DNA of 64,000 nucleotides from Bacteroidota bacterium (GCA_029570835.1 JAKPTX010000146.1:47257-111256); one strand, 5' to 3'; shown: positions 52,513 to 61,453, counted from the stretch's first letter. The notes: generated by a model from the letters alone, not told the origin. Translations and numbers: made by a program.

Positions 52513-53756
52513 AAAAACATCTTATCCTTTTAATTTTTATTACCCAATCGTTTCTTCTTTTATCCCAGGATTTGAGAGTTTTGTTTATTGGGAATAGTTA
52601 TACAGCAGTTAATAATTTACCATCTATGGTACAATCATTGGCTTCTACTGCCGGTTATGAAATAGAAGTAGCTTCCAATACTCCGGGAGGTGCTACATTT
52701 CAAAATCACTGTAATAATTCATCTGTAACAATGATCTCACAAGGAGGATGGGATTACGTTGTACTTCAAGAGCAGAGTCAATTACCATCTTTTCCTCAAA
52801 CTCAGGTAGAAACACAATGTTTTCCTTATGCAGCTCAACTGAATGATCTCATAGAACAACATAATCCATGTGCTGAAACTGTGTTTTATATGACTTGGGG
52901 TAGAAAGTATGGAGATCCTGACAATGGGGCTGTTTTCCCTCCTTTAGCAACTTATGAAGGAATGGACTCTTTACTTTATGTACGTTATATGCAGATGACG
53001 ATAGATAACAATGCTATTGTTGCCCCTGTCGGACGAGTTTGGCGCTATTTAAGAACAAATCACCCCGAAATAGAACTCTATTCCTCAGATAATAGTCACC
53101 CCTCTTTGGCGGGTTCTTATGCAGCCGCATGCGCTTTTATTGTGGCTATTCTGGAGATTAATCCGGAAAATATTGAAAATGATTTGGGATTACCTGCTGC
53201 AACAGCTCAAACCATTCGTCAGGCAGCAAGAACAGTGGTATTTGATCATATGTCAGATTGGTTTATCGGAGAAAGAGATTTGGAAGTTTCTTTTTCTTAT
53301 TCCAATGAGAGTGGCTTTACAAACACTTCTCAAAACACTAATTCTACAACTCAATACTCCTGGAATTTTGGAAATGGAGATACCTATTCAGGATTTGAAC
53401 CCGACTATCAATATACAACAAATGGAACTTATCATGTTACATTAACAGCTACAGATGATTGTGGTCAAACCAGTACTTATGAGCAAAACATTGATGTTAC
53501 AGTTGGAATACATGAGTTCGCAGACAGAATCATTACACTCTATCCAAATCCTGCATCAGATCAGCTCTTTTTTAATATAGATCCTCTTTTTAATGGGGTT
53601 ATCCAGATCATAGATACTAAAGGAATCGTTATTTTTCAGTCTCAATATGACTCAGAAAGCAGTTATATCGATTGCTCTCAATTGAGTTCAGGATTATATT
53701 TTGTTAGACTTCTAAGCACAGCCGAAAGATATAATGGGCGTTTTATTAAACAATAA
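52509..53756 (+). CDS. secreted SGNH hydrolase (DUF4886) with PKD and T9SS type-A sorting domains
   Basis: 415 residues with a signal peptide (MKKHLILLIFITQSFLLLSQ). The SGNH domain (about 20-240) shows LFIGNSYTAVNNLP with the nucleophile Ser and SDNSHPSLAGSYAAA with the Asp-x-x-His pair. A PKD-like domain follows (about 258-330: SWNFGNGDTYSGFEPDYQY), and the C-terminus is a T9SS type-A sorting domain (TLYPNPASDQLFFNI, LSSGLYFVRL). It is likely a surface esterase or lipase. It is oddly placed inside a housekeeping run, overlapping the previous gene by 4 bp. Confidence 0.9.
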   Translation: MKKHLILLIFITQSFLLLSQDLRVLFIGNSYTAVNNLPSMVQSLASTAGYEIEVASNTPGGATFQNHCNNSSVTMISQGGWDYVVLQEQSQLPSFPQTQVETQCFPYAAQLNDLIEQHNPCAETVFYMTWGRKYGDPDNGAVFPPLATYEGMDSLLYVRYMQMTIDNNAIVAPVGRVWRYLRTNHPEIELYSSDNSHPSLAGSYAAACAFIVAILEINPENIENDLGLPAATAQTIRQAARTVVFDHMSDWFIGERDLEVSFSYSNESGFTNTSQNTNSTTQYSWNFGNGDTYSGFEPDYQYTTNGTYHVTLTATDDCGQTSTYEQNIDVTVGIHEFADRIITLYPNPASDQLFFNIDPLFNGVIQIIDTKGIVIFQSQYDSESSYIDCSQLSSGLYFVRLLSTAERYNGRFIKQ

Positions 53757-53767
53757 ATAGAGGATTT

Positions 53768-54193
53768 ATGATTCGGTTTTATTCGGAAACAGATTTTAAT
53801 TTAATTAACAAACAAACTTATAAAAACTGGCTTAAATCAATTATTGAAAAGAATAACAAAAGGGTAGGGGAGATCAATTATATTTTTTGTGACGATCCAT
53901 ATCTTTTGGAAATCAACCAGAAATATCTGAATCACGATTATTTTACGGATATTATAACTTTCGATTATTCTGAAGGGAAAAAGATCCATGGAGATATTTA
54001 TATCAGTATAGATAGAGTTCGGGAAAATGCAACTCTATTTAATCAAACTTTTGATAATGAATTGTTGAGAGTTTTATCTCACGGCGTTCTTCATTTGTGC
54101 GGTTTTGATGATCAAAATCAAGAGGATAAAATTCAGATGACAAACCAGGAGGATGAGGCAATACTTTTGTATGATTCTTTTATAAAATCTTGA
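53768..54193 (+). CDS. ybeY: rRNA maturation RNase YbeY
   Basis: 141 residues. The YbeY zinc motif is SHGVLHLCGFDDQ: the first two histidines are present, but the third position of HGxLHLxGxDH reads Asp. The preceding HGDIYISID strand is also typical. It trims rRNA 3' ends and takes part in ribosome quality control. Bacteroidota YbeY often vary at the third ligand, so activity cannot be judged from this change alone. It lies 38 bp upstream of mnmG. Confidence 0.92.
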   Translation: MIRFYSETDFNLINKQTYKNWLKSIIEKNNKRVGEINYIFCDDPYLLEINQKYLNHDYFTDIITFDYSEGKKIHGDIYISIDRVRENATLFNQTFDNELLRVLSHGVLHLCGFDDQNQEDKIQMTNQEDEAILLYDSFIKS

Positions 54194-54213
54194 TTTTCAA
54201 CAAAATAAAGAGA

Positions 54214-54229
54214 TGTTTCACGTGAAAAC
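54214..54229. promoter_or_regulatory. parS-like ParB binding site 3, upstream of mnmG
   Basis: TGTTTCACGTGAAAAC matches the parS consensus at 14 of 16 positions, with the whole TGTTTCACGTGAAA core. It ends 2 bp before the mnmG start codon, so it overlaps the translation initiation region. Confidence 0.7.
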
Positions 54230-54231
54230 TT

Positions 54232-56100
54232 ATGGGATTGGAGTATGATATTATAGTAGTTGGAGCAGGTCATGCAGGATGCGAAGCTGCAGTAGCCTCA
54301 GCTAAATTGGGGTCGAAAACACTTTTGATCACAATGAACCTGGCTTTGGTTGCGCAGATGTCGTGCAATCCGGCGATGGGGGGTATTGCCAAAGGACAAA
54401 TCATCAGAGAGATTGATGCATTGGGAGGATATACCGGAATTGTTACCGATCATACCATGATCCAGTTTAGAATGTTGAACCGATCAAAAGGTCCGGCCAT
54501 GTGGAGCCCCAGATCGCAAAATGATAAGACAGAGTTTTCACTATTTTGGAAATCAGTTTTGGAAGCACAACCCAATTTGGATCTGAGACAAGATACCGTT
54601 GATCATCTGATCATAGAAAATCAGTCTGTAATTGGAGTGAGTACCGTACAAGGATTTTCTGTTTATGCAAAGAAAGTAGTTTTAACCAATGGAACATTTT
54701 TGAATGGACGGATTCATATTGGAGATATCTCTTTTCCGGGAGGAAGAATTGGAGAACAAAACTCATTGCATATTTCAGATCAATTGAAAGAATATGGTGT
54801 TACCGTTAAACAATTGAAAACAGGAACACCCGTCAGAGTAGATGCCAGAACGGTAAATTTTGATGCCTTGGAAGAACAACGTGGCGATGAAAAACCGGCT
54901 AAATTTTCATATACCGATACACCGGAATTGACAGAACAAAGAAGTTGCTGGATAGCTTATACCAATACAACGGTTCATGATATTTTAAAAACAGGGTTTG
55001 ATTTTTCACCTATGTTCCAGGGAAGAATCAAAGGGGTAGGACCCAGATATTGTCCTTCCATAGAAGATAAAATTGATCGCTTTTCTGAACGGGACAGACA
55101 TCAACTGTTTTTCGAACCGGAAGGCAGACACACTTATGAATATTATTTAAACGGGTTCTCATCCTCTTTACCGGAAGAAGTTCAGATTAAAGCGTTACAC
55201 CATATTAAAGGATTTGAAAATGCCAAAGTATTGAGACCGGGATATGCGATAGAGTACGATTACTTCGATCCCACAGAATTGAATCATACCCTGGAATCAA
55301 AAAAGATAAAAAATCTGTACTTTGCAGGACAAATTAATGGGACAACCGGATACGAAGAAGCAGCATGTCAAGGATTGATGGCAGCGATTAATGCTCATCT
55401 TGCAATTCAGGAAAAAGAACCGTTGATCTTAAAACGTACCGAAGCCTATATTGGAGTTTTGATCGATGATCTGATTAACAAAGGGGTGCAAGATCCGTAC
55501 AGAATGTTTACCTCAAGAGCAGAATATCGAATTTTGTTAAGACAAGATAATGCAGATTACAGACTCACGCCCATTGGACATAAAATAGGATTGATATCAG
55601 ATGAAAGAGATCAACAGTTTGAAACAAAATATAAAAATCAGGAGAAGTTTTATGAAATTTTAAAAGCCTCTAAAATTACTCCTAAAGAGGCTAATCCTTA
55701 TTTGGAAACCAAAGAAACGCCTCCTATACCCCAAACATCTCCGATTATTAATTTGATATTGCGACCTCAGGTTAGGTTAGCGGAAATTATTCAACACTCC
55801 ACTCAGGTTCAAAAGAAATCTCATAATTTAACACTGTCGGATGAGCTGATCGAAAATGTTGAGATTTTGATCAAGTACGATAGCTACATAAAAAAGGAGG
55901 AAGAGTTGGCTCACAAATTATCACAATTGGATCATATCAAAATACCCGCCAATTTTGATTACAATAAAGTCGAATCACTTTCACTGGAAGCGCGCGATAA
56001 ATTAATCAAAGTGAAACCACTTCATTTGGGACAAGCATCCCGAATCAGTGGTGTTAATCCCTCCGACATTGCAGTTTTGATGATGTTAATCCAAAAATAG
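54232..56100 (+). CDS. mnmG: tRNA uridine-5-carboxymethylaminomethyl modification enzyme MnmG
   Basis: 622 residues, typical GidA/MnmG length. The FAD-binding motif is VVGAGHAGCEAA at the N-terminus, followed by NPAMGGIAKGQ, GTFLNGRIHIG, the cysteine region GPRYCPSIEDK, and the C-terminal helical domain. It works with MnmE to modify wobble uridines (cmnm5U). mnmG is a frequent marker of origin-proximal DNA. The parS-like site immediately upstream is notable. Confidence 0.97.
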   Translation: MGLEYDIIVVGAGHAGCEAAVASAKLGSKTLLITMNLALVAQMSCNPAMGGIAKGQIIREIDALGGYTGIVTDHTMIQFRMLNRSKGPAMWSPRSQNDKTEFSLFWKSVLEAQPNLDLRQDTVDHLIIENQSVIGVSTVQGFSVYAKKVVLTNGTFLNGRIHIGDISFPGGRIGEQNSLHISDQLKEYGVTVKQLKTGTPVRVDARTVNFDALEEQRGDEKPAKFSYTDTPELTEQRSCWIAYTNTTVHDILKTGFDFSPMFQGRIKGVGPRYCPSIEDKIDRFSERDRHQLFFEPEGRHTYEYYLNGFSSSLPEEVQIKALHHIKGFENAKVLRPGYAIEYDYFDPTELNHTLESKKIKNLYFAGQINGTTGYEEAACQGLMAAINAHLAIQEKEPLILKRTEAYIGVLIDDLINKGVQDPYRMFTSRAEYRILLRQDNADYRLTPIGHKIGLISDERDQQFETKYKNQEKFYEILKASKITPKEANPYLETKETPPIPQTSPIINLILRPQVRLAEIIQHSTQVQKKSHNLTLSDELIENVEILIKYDSYIKKEEELAHKLSQLDHIKIPANFDYNKVESLSLEARDKLIKVKPLHLGQASRISGVNPSDIAVLMMLIQK

Positions 56101-56444
56101 GAGAAAAACAACGTAACTAATTGACAATCAACAAAATATAAAACACCCAATTTAAGAGGTTATTTTTAAATTTTAATAGCTGAGCTTCAAATCAACCCAA
56201 ATCCTCTTAAAATCGATTTATTGAAGAATTTCCATTTTTTTGTACCATTTTACTATAATTGTTCAAATTTTCATTTTTGTTTTTGAAATAAAAATAAAAG
56301 GGGGGCAGGAAGTGAGGTGTCTCTTTTGTTATTCCACTTCCCCACTCGAAAAATTATACCATTTAGGACATGACATTAACTTTCGCCTTCCGCCTTTTTT
56401 AGGTTCGTGATTGATTCATTCCGCCCTCCGCCCTCCGCCTTCAA
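56101..56444. repeat. repeat-rich intergenic region E
   Basis: A 344-bp convergent gap. It holds a 17-bp sequence at 56108-56124 shared with 61834-61850, a long-loop inverted repeat (TTTAAGAGG near 56150 and CCTCTTAAA near 56203-56211), copy 3 of the 52-bp element (56300-56350), and CGCCTTC/CCGCCCT heptads at 56380-56443, the complement of the GGCGGAA units elsewhere. No gene is evident. Confidence 0.7.
56300..56350 (+). repeat. 52-bp dispersed element, copy 3
   Basis: Starts GGGGGGCAG and ends CCCCACTCGAA. The inner part CTCTTTTGTTATTCC is shared exactly with copy 5, so the two form a subgroup. Confidence 0.75.
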
Positions 56445-58592
56445 CTAGGCTCTTTGCCCTTCCAGGATTTCCAAAATCTTGATTGCACATTCGCTGATGA
56501 TCGATCCGGGACCGAAAATGGCTGCTGCACCCGCTTTGTACAAGAAGTCATAATCTTGCGGAGGAATAACACCACCCACCACAACGATAATATCTTCTCT
56601 ACCCAGCTTTTTCAACTCTTCAATAACTTGAGGAACCAAAGTCTTGTGTCCTGCTGCCAATGAAGACACGCCCAAAACGTGAACATCATTTTCGACAGCT
56701 TGCTTGGCTGCTTCTTCGGGAGTTTGGAAAAGAGGACCTACGTCCACATCGAAGCCGATATCGGCATAACCTGTAGATACTACTTTCGCGCCTCTATCGT
56801 GCCCATCCTGTCCCATTTTAGCCACCATGATACGCGGTCTTCTACCTTCGGTTTTAGCAAATTGATCTGCCATTTGCGTTGCTTTTGTAAAGGTAGGATT
56901 GTTATTTTGTTCTGAACTATACACGCCGGTAATTAAATTAATTTTTGCTTTATAACGACCATATACTTTCTCCATCGCATCGGAAATCTCACCCAATGAA
57001 GCTCTTTTTCTTGCTGCATCAACCGATAACTCTAAAAGATTTCCTTTGCCGGTTTCAGCACATTCAGTGATGCGTTCCAATGCTTTTTGTACTTCTGCTT
57101 CATTTCTTTCGCTACGCAATTGAGCCAAGCGTTTAATTTGTGCTTCACGTACGGCACTGTTGTCCACTTCAAGCGTTTCGATAGGATCCTCTTTGTCCAA
57201 CACATACTTATTCACACCGATAATAGAATCAACGCCGGTATCAATTTTGGCTTGTTTTCGGGATGCGGCTTCCTCGATTCTCATCTTTGGAATTCCGGTC
57301 TCGATTGCTTTTGCCATTCCCCCTAATGATTCTATTTCCTCAATAAGAGTCCACGCACGATGCGCAATCTGATGAGTTAAATATTCAACATAGTAAGAAC
57401 CTGCCCATGGATCCACACCGGCACATACTTTGGTTTCCTCTTGAATGAAAATTTGAGTATTTCTCGCAATTCTCGCAGAGAAGTCGGTTGGTAAAGCAAT
57501 CGCCTCATCCAACGCATTGGTGTGGAGCGACTGAGTATGCCCCAACACCGCACCCATAGCTTCAACACAAGTACGAGCCACGTTGTTGAAAGGATCCTGC
57601 TCGGTCAACGACCATCCGGAAGTTTGACTGTGAGTTCTTAATGCCAATGATTTCGGATTTTTCGGATTAAACTGTTTCACGATTTTAGCCCATAGCATAC
57701 GCGCAGCTCTCATCTTGGCAATCTCCATGAAGTGATTCATCCCGATAGCCCAGAAAAAGGAGAGTCTTGGAGCAAAATCGTCAATATTCATGCCTGCTCC
57801 TACTCCTGCTCTTAAATATTCCAATCCATCCGCCAATGTATAAGCCAACTCGATATCACAAGTTGCTCCCGCTTCCTGCATGTGGTATCCGGAAATGGAA
57901 ATGGAGTTAAATTTAGGCATATTTTTAGCAGTAAACTCAAAAATATCAGCAATAATTTTCATGGAAGGAAGTGGAGGATAGATGTAGGTATTTCTCACCA
58001 TAAACTCCTTCAGAATATCATTTTGAATTGTACCTGTCAGCTGCTCCATCGGAACTCCTTGCTCCTCAGCAGCCACAATGTAGAAAGCCAAAATAGGCAA
58101 CACGGCACCATTCATGGTCATAGAAACGGACATCTTATCCAACGGAATCTGATCAAATAAGATCTTCATATCCAGGATTGAATCCACCGCTACACCTGCT
58201 TTTCCAACATCTCCCACTACTCTAGGGTGATCGGAGTCATAGCCACGGTGTGTTGCCAAGTCAAAAGCGATGGACAACCCTTTTTGCCCGGCAGCCAAAT
58301 TTCTACGGTAGAACGCATTCGATTCTTCTGCTGTTGAAAAACCTGCATATTGCCTGATAGTCCAGGGTCTCATAACATACATGGTAGAGTAAGGTCCTCT
58401 CAAAAATGGAGGAATCCCTGCCGCATAATTCAAATGTTCCATCCCTTGAAGGTCCTCTTGGGTATAAACAGGCTTAACTTCAATCTGTTCCGATGTCATC
58501 CATGAAGGTTGTTCGGAAGTAGTTTTCGCTTTGTCATGTTGAGGTTGATTCTTTGTAGAGTTAAAAGGAACGTTACTAAAATCAGGTCGCAT
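56445..58592 (-). CDS. mutB: methylmalonyl-CoA mutase, large (alpha) subunit
   Basis: 715 residues. The TIM-barrel substrate domain covers about residues 45-560 ([30 protein letters not shown]), and the C-terminal B12-binding domain (about 580-715) has the axial-ligand motif [10 protein letters not shown] and [14 protein letters not shown]. It interconverts methylmalonyl-CoA and succinyl-CoA in propionate metabolism. The small subunit gene mutA is not adjacent. A TATCTTTG box on the minus strand at 58648-58655 lies 55 bp upstream. The downstream end abuts heptad repeats. Confidence 0.96.
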   Translation of the reverse strand: MRPDFSNVPFNSTKNQPQHDKAKTTSEQPSWMTSEQIEVKPVYTQEDLQGMEHLNYAAGIPPFLRGPYSTMYVMRPWTIRQYAGFSTAEESNAFYRRNLAAGQKGLSIAFDLATHRGYDSDHPRVVGDVGKAGVAVDSILDMKILFDQIPLDKMSVSMTMNGAVLPILAFYIVAAEEQGVPMEQLTGTIQNDILKEFMVRNTYIYPPLPSMKIIADIFEFTAKNMPKFNSISISGYHMQEAGATCDIELAYTLADGLEYLRAGVGAGMNIDDFAPRLSFFWAIGMNHFMEIAKMRAARMLWAKIVKQFNPKNPKSLALRTHSQTSGWSLTEQDPFNNVARTCVEAMGAVLGHTQSLHTNALDEAIALPTDFSARIARNTQIFIQEETKVCAGVDPWAGSYYVEYLTHQIAHRAWTLIEEIESLGGMAKAIETGIPKMRIEEAASRKQAKIDTGVDSIIGVNKYVLDKEDPIETLEVDNSAVREAQIKRLAQLRSERNEAEVQKALERITECAETGKGNLLELSVDAARKRASLGEISDAMEKVYGRYKAKINLITGVYSSEQNNNPTFTKATQMADQFAKTEGRRPRIMVAKMGQDGHDRGAKVVSTGYADIGFDVDVGPLFQTPEEAAKQAVENDVHVLGVSSLAAGHKTLVPQVIEELKKLGREDIIVVVGGVIPPQDYDFLYKAGAAAIFGPGSIISECAIKILEILEGQRA

Positions 58593-58647
58593 AATTATCT
58601 ATTTTAATGATCTTTTACTGTAATAAATTATCAAATTATTGAATCTG

Positions 58648-58655
58648 CAAAGATA
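58648..58655 (-). promoter_or_regulatory. -7 box for the mutase gene
   Basis: Minus strand TATCTTTG, 55 bp before the start codon. The -33 element is not clear. Confidence 0.5.
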
Positions 58656-58723
58656 CAGCAACTTTTTGAAATAGAGCAGAAATCGGTATAAAATAAACAG
58701 ATATTTGATTTCAGATTGTTTAG

Positions 58724-58743
58724 AGACGCAAAGCATTGCGTCT
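58724..58743. repeat. AGACGCAA/TTGCGTCT palindrome
   Basis: Perfect 8-bp arms AGACGCAA (58724-58731) and TTGCGTCT (58736-58743) around AGCA. Near-identical TAGAGACGCAA...TTGCGTCT palindromes recur as interspersed repeats in many bacterial genomes. Confidence 0.75.
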
Positions 58744-58797
58744 TTACAGCTATGTCTTACTTATTATTTCTTTCTTCTTTATGAAATAAAAAAATTT

Positions 58798-58852
58798 GGG
58801 GGGCAGGATTATACTTCGCTTTTTAGCAATTTTATTACCCCACTCTGGGAAA
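58798..58852 (+). repeat. 52-bp dispersed element, copy 4
   Basis: Starts GGGGGGCAG and ends CCCCACTCTGGGAAA. Preceded by a CTTCTTT-rich tract and AAATAAAA like copy 1. Confidence 0.75.
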
Positions 58853-58936
58853 TTCTCCATTTTTGATATAAAGTGTTTATTACGAACTACGGGATCGTAA
58901 TTTGAAAATTGAAAGTTGAAAATTGAAAATTAGGCT

Positions 58937-59003
58937 ACTCGGGGTGCGACTTCAAATTATGTACCAAGCAGTAAATTACACGAGTAGTAGTCGCGCCCCG
59001 AGT
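58937..59003. repeat. 15-bp inverted repeat
   Basis: ACTCGGGGTGCGACT (58937-58951) and AGTCGCGCCCCGAGT (58989-59003) pair over 15 bp with one G-T wobble around a 37-nt middle. GC-rich arms stand out in AT-rich DNA; resembles a REP- or MITE-type hairpin. Confidence 0.8.
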
Positions 59004-59027
59004 AATCCAAATTATAATAAAAATTCG

Positions 59028-59056
59028 CTTTCGACTTTTTTAACTACCTTTGCCAA
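59028..59056 (+). repeat. 29-bp promoter-bearing module, copy 2
   Basis: Starts CTTTCGACTTTTTTAA and ends in CCAA, with the -7 box TACCTTTG at 59045-59052. It matches 19813-19841 at 28 of 29 positions and is 17 bp upstream of the RHS fragment start. Confidence 0.8.
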
Positions 59057-59073
59057 ATCAATTCCCATTGATT

Positions 59074-60072
59074 ATGAAAACATTGCGTTACTTCTACCAC
59101 CCCGACCATTTGGGTAGCAGCAGTGTTTCGACTCCGCTCAACAACCACTGGATTACTGACGGTAGCGGCAATGCAATACAACATTTACACTATTTGCCCT
59201 TTGGCGAGGATTGGGTTGACCAGCGGAATGCATCCTGGAGTGCTCCTTACACCTTCTCCGGCAAAGAGAAAGATGTGGAAACAGGCTACAGCTATTTCGG
59301 TGCACGTTACTACGACAGCGGCTTGAGCATTTGGCTGAGCGTTGACCCGATGAGTGATAAGTACCCCAACCTAACCCCCTACGCGTATTGTGCGAATAAT
59401 CCGGTGATTCTGGTGGATCCGGATGGAAGGGATTGGATAAAAGGTGAAGATGGGCAAATAAGTTATACTGATGAAATTACTTCAGCAAAACAATTTGAGC
59501 AATCTAACATGAAAGGTACATATTTAGGAAAAACTCATATCGAAAATGGTAAATATTATAGTCTATTTGGACAAGAATTAGATTCTGAATCAATGATAGG
59601 CAAATTAACCCAAAAAATAGATGAAGCATTTATTAGTTACGCAAATTATCATATAGGCCTTAAAAAGGGAGTTTGGTCAAATGGACCTTATGATGTTGAA
59701 GATCATACACCAAATCAACCTGACATTGATTTTTCAAAAATAATGAAGTTTGATGATAGCTTTTATACTACTTCTGAAAATATACACAATTATGATCCTA
59801 AAAGTGGAAAAAAAATAACTTATGCAAATTTAGCTGATGTAACCTTTTTTGTTACAGGAAGAAGGATGAGTGGAAAGTTTTCATCTTTTTCAAGTAGAGA
59901 AAAAATATCCGGTAATACAGGATACAATGTAATCTCGGGTACACTACTTTACATTACGAATACTAATGGTAGAGTTGTCAATAAAATTGCAGTATTGAAC
60001 TTCAATAATTCGAATAATTTAAATAAATTCAAAGCTTCTTTTTATAAACTTTTTCCTGAATTACAGCAATGA
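59074..60072 (+). CDS. orphan RHS core tip with variable C-terminal domain
   Basis: 332 residues from ATG 59074. Residues 1-115 are the end of an RHS protein: YFYHPDHLGSSS, LPFGEDWV, FSGKEKDVETGYSYFGARYYD, then LSVDPMSDKYPNLTPYAYCANNP and VDPDGRDW, where the core stops and the variable domain begins. The last 215 residues (from IKGEDGQIS) match no family I know and have no clear catalytic motif; as in other RHS proteins this is where a toxin domain sits. The signal peptide and YD-repeat shell are absent. The TGA overlaps the next start (ATGA), as in toxin/immunity pairs. Confidence 0.82.
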   Translation: MKTLRYFYHPDHLGSSSVSTPLNNHWITDGSGNAIQHLHYLPFGEDWVDQRNASWSAPYTFSGKEKDVETGYSYFGARYYDSGLSIWLSVDPMSDKYPNLTPYAYCANNPVILVDPDGRDWIKGEDGQISYTDEITSAKQFEQSNMKGTYLGKTHIENGKYYSLFGQELDSESMIGKLTQKIDEAFISYANYHIGLKKGVWSNGPYDVEDHTPNQPDIDFSKIMKFDDSFYTTSENIHNYDPKSGKKITYANLADVTFFVTGRRMSGKFSSFSSREKISGNTGYNVISGTLLYITNTNGRVVNKIAVLNFNNSNNLNKFKASFYKLFPELQQ

Positions 60073-60803
60073 TTAAAAAAATTTCAATATTTATTTTTTC
60101 TTTTCTTGTTTTTGCCTGTTATGGTCAAAAAAAGCTTTCTTTTGATGAGTTTTCAAGCTTAAATGATTCATTAGATAATCAAATTTCACTTTTTTTCACT
60201 CTTTTTCTGGATTCGTATGAACTTGCATATCTAGAATATCCGTCAGACTTTGATGATTTTATTGAGTTCTATTATCTTTATGATGAAAAAACCTTCTCCC
60301 ATATTGACAAGATTATTGAAGATAACTTGGGATCGTTCGCTCTATATGTTGAAAATAATAAATTAGAATTCAGCTACAATGACACTGTTTTTATGATAGT
60401 TGAAGAGGGTATAGATGCTCAATATATTACTGAATATATAACATATAATAAGAAAGTTATTTTCTACCGTAATAATAAACTGATTGAGTATGATGAAGAA
60501 CGTGATTATTTATTTAGAAAAGATTTTAATGATTTGTTAAATAACTATATACGATTGAGCGACAATGATAGTATATTGGATAATCAAAGTAGATATTTTT
60601 TCGAATTTGACAAAGATGTTATATTACTTTTACAAATTGACCTAAATAAAGGAATAAATATACACGATTTACATAAAAATGAGTATCAGATTTACAGGAA
60701 TAAATATTATGATGATTTAGAAAAAATATGTGTGCAATACTGTAAAAAATATAATTGTGATAAAATAATTTTTCCGTCTTTCTACAACAAACCAAAGAAT
60801 TGA
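60069..60803 (+). CDS. putative immunity-like secreted or lipoprotein
   Basis: 244 residues. The N-terminus MIKKISIFIFSFLVFACYGQ is a signal peptide with a possible lipobox (VFAC). The mature protein is very acidic and Tyr/Asn-rich (DEERDYLFRKDFNDLL). Its start overlaps the RHS tip stop by 4 bp, so it is translationally coupled to it and is the best candidate for a cognate immunity protein. An export signal would place it in the periplasm, which suits neutralising a toxin that acts there. No family recognised. Confidence 0.65.
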   Translation: MIKKISIFIFSFLVFACYGQKKLSFDEFSSLNDSLDNQISLFFTLFLDSYELAYLEYPSDFDDFIEFYYLYDEKTFSHIDKIIEDNLGSFALYVENNKLEFSYNDTVFMIVEEGIDAQYITEYITYNKKVIFYRNNKLIEYDEERDYLFRKDFNDLLNNYIRLSDNDSILDNQSRYFFEFDKDVILLLQIDLNKGINIHDLHKNEYQIYRNKYYDDLEKICVQYCKKYNCDKIIFPSFYNKPKN

Positions 60804-60864
60804 TTGTGTAGTACTTTTTCTATTATTCATAAAATGTTTTTTATGATCTTTGCATAATCAATCC

Positions 60865-60874
60865 GGAAAGGAGG
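60865..60874 (+). promoter_or_regulatory. strong Shine-Dalgarno site upstream of a GTG start
   Basis: GGAAAGGAGG ends 9 nt before the GTG at 60884. The near-perfect SD supports this unusual start codon. Confidence 0.7.
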
Positions 60875-60883
60875 CAAGTTACT

Positions 60884-61453
60884 GTGAAAAAAACAATTAT
60901 TTTATTCTTATTATTGATCCTGTTTTGTGGTTTTTTTTACAAAACAAACAACGTGACGGTGGATAAAAGCAAATTTTTTATTCAGGATTTGAATTATCGG
61001 GATTTTTCTTTGAAAAGATTATCTGATGTAGATTATGAAGAATTACAATTGGTTGATTGTACAGATGAAATCTATATAGAAGGACGAAGGCATTGTGCAT
61101 CATCAGAATTCTATTATTATTCAATCTTAGATACTACCAACTATTATTCGTATGTTTATTATCTCTCAAAAGAATATCAAAGTGCATTTATCTTAGTTAA
61201 TTACGATAAAAAAATGAAATATATTGACGATGTGTCAATATCATCCTATTTTGGATCTGATTATGACATTGGATGTTTGGAAGGAGTTTTTCTTAATGAC
61301 TCTACAATTATACGAGTCGATATAGCAGGTGAATATGGAGGATGGAATTACAAAAACGATACGATTATAAATTTATCCAAATATGAAATCGTACTTCAAA
61401 AAGATGGTCATATTTTGATAGATACTGTAATTTATAATTTAGTACCTTGGTAA
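60884..61453 (+). CDS. small membrane-anchored or secreted protein downstream of RHS cassette
   Basis: 189 residues, GTG start (60884) supported by the strong SD just upstream. An N-terminal hydrophobic segment (IILFLLLILFCGFFY) can be a signal anchor or signal peptide. The rest has Tyr-rich strands (SSEFYYYSILDTTNYYSYVYY) and a tail with VDIAGEYGGWNYK. No known domain. It is 80 bp after the immunity-like gene and may be a second immunity gene or a gene left by an earlier cassette. Confidence 0.6.
   Translation: MKKTIILFLLLILFCGFFYKTNNVTVDKSKFFIQDLNYRDFSLKRLSDVDYEELQLVDCTDEIYIEGRRHCASSEFYYYSILDTTNYYSYVYYLSKEYQSAFILVNYDKKMKYIDDVSISSYFGSDYDIGCLEGVFLNDSTIIRVDIAGEYGGWNYKNDTIINLSKYEIVLQKDGHILIDTVIYNLVPW

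Larger units (their letters stand above)
58593..59073. repeat. repeat-rich intergenic region F
   Basis: A 481-bp gap between the mutase and the RHS fragment. It contains the mutase -7 box, a TAGAGACGCAA...TTGCGTCT palindrome (58721-58743), copy 4 of the 52-bp element (58798-58852), AATTGAAA-type units (58904-58930), a 15-bp inverted repeat (58937-59003) and the 29-bp promoter module (59028-59056). No gene is evident. Confidence 0.75.

Noticed and set aside
56150..56213. Terminator downstream of mnmG
   Set aside because: The TTTAAGAGG/CCTCTTAAA arms are separated by about 45 nt and no T tract follows closely.
58923..59117. 64-codon open frame across the inverted repeat
   Set aside because: It has no start context or recognisable protein, overlaps the hairpin and the RHS tip in another frame, and looks accidental.
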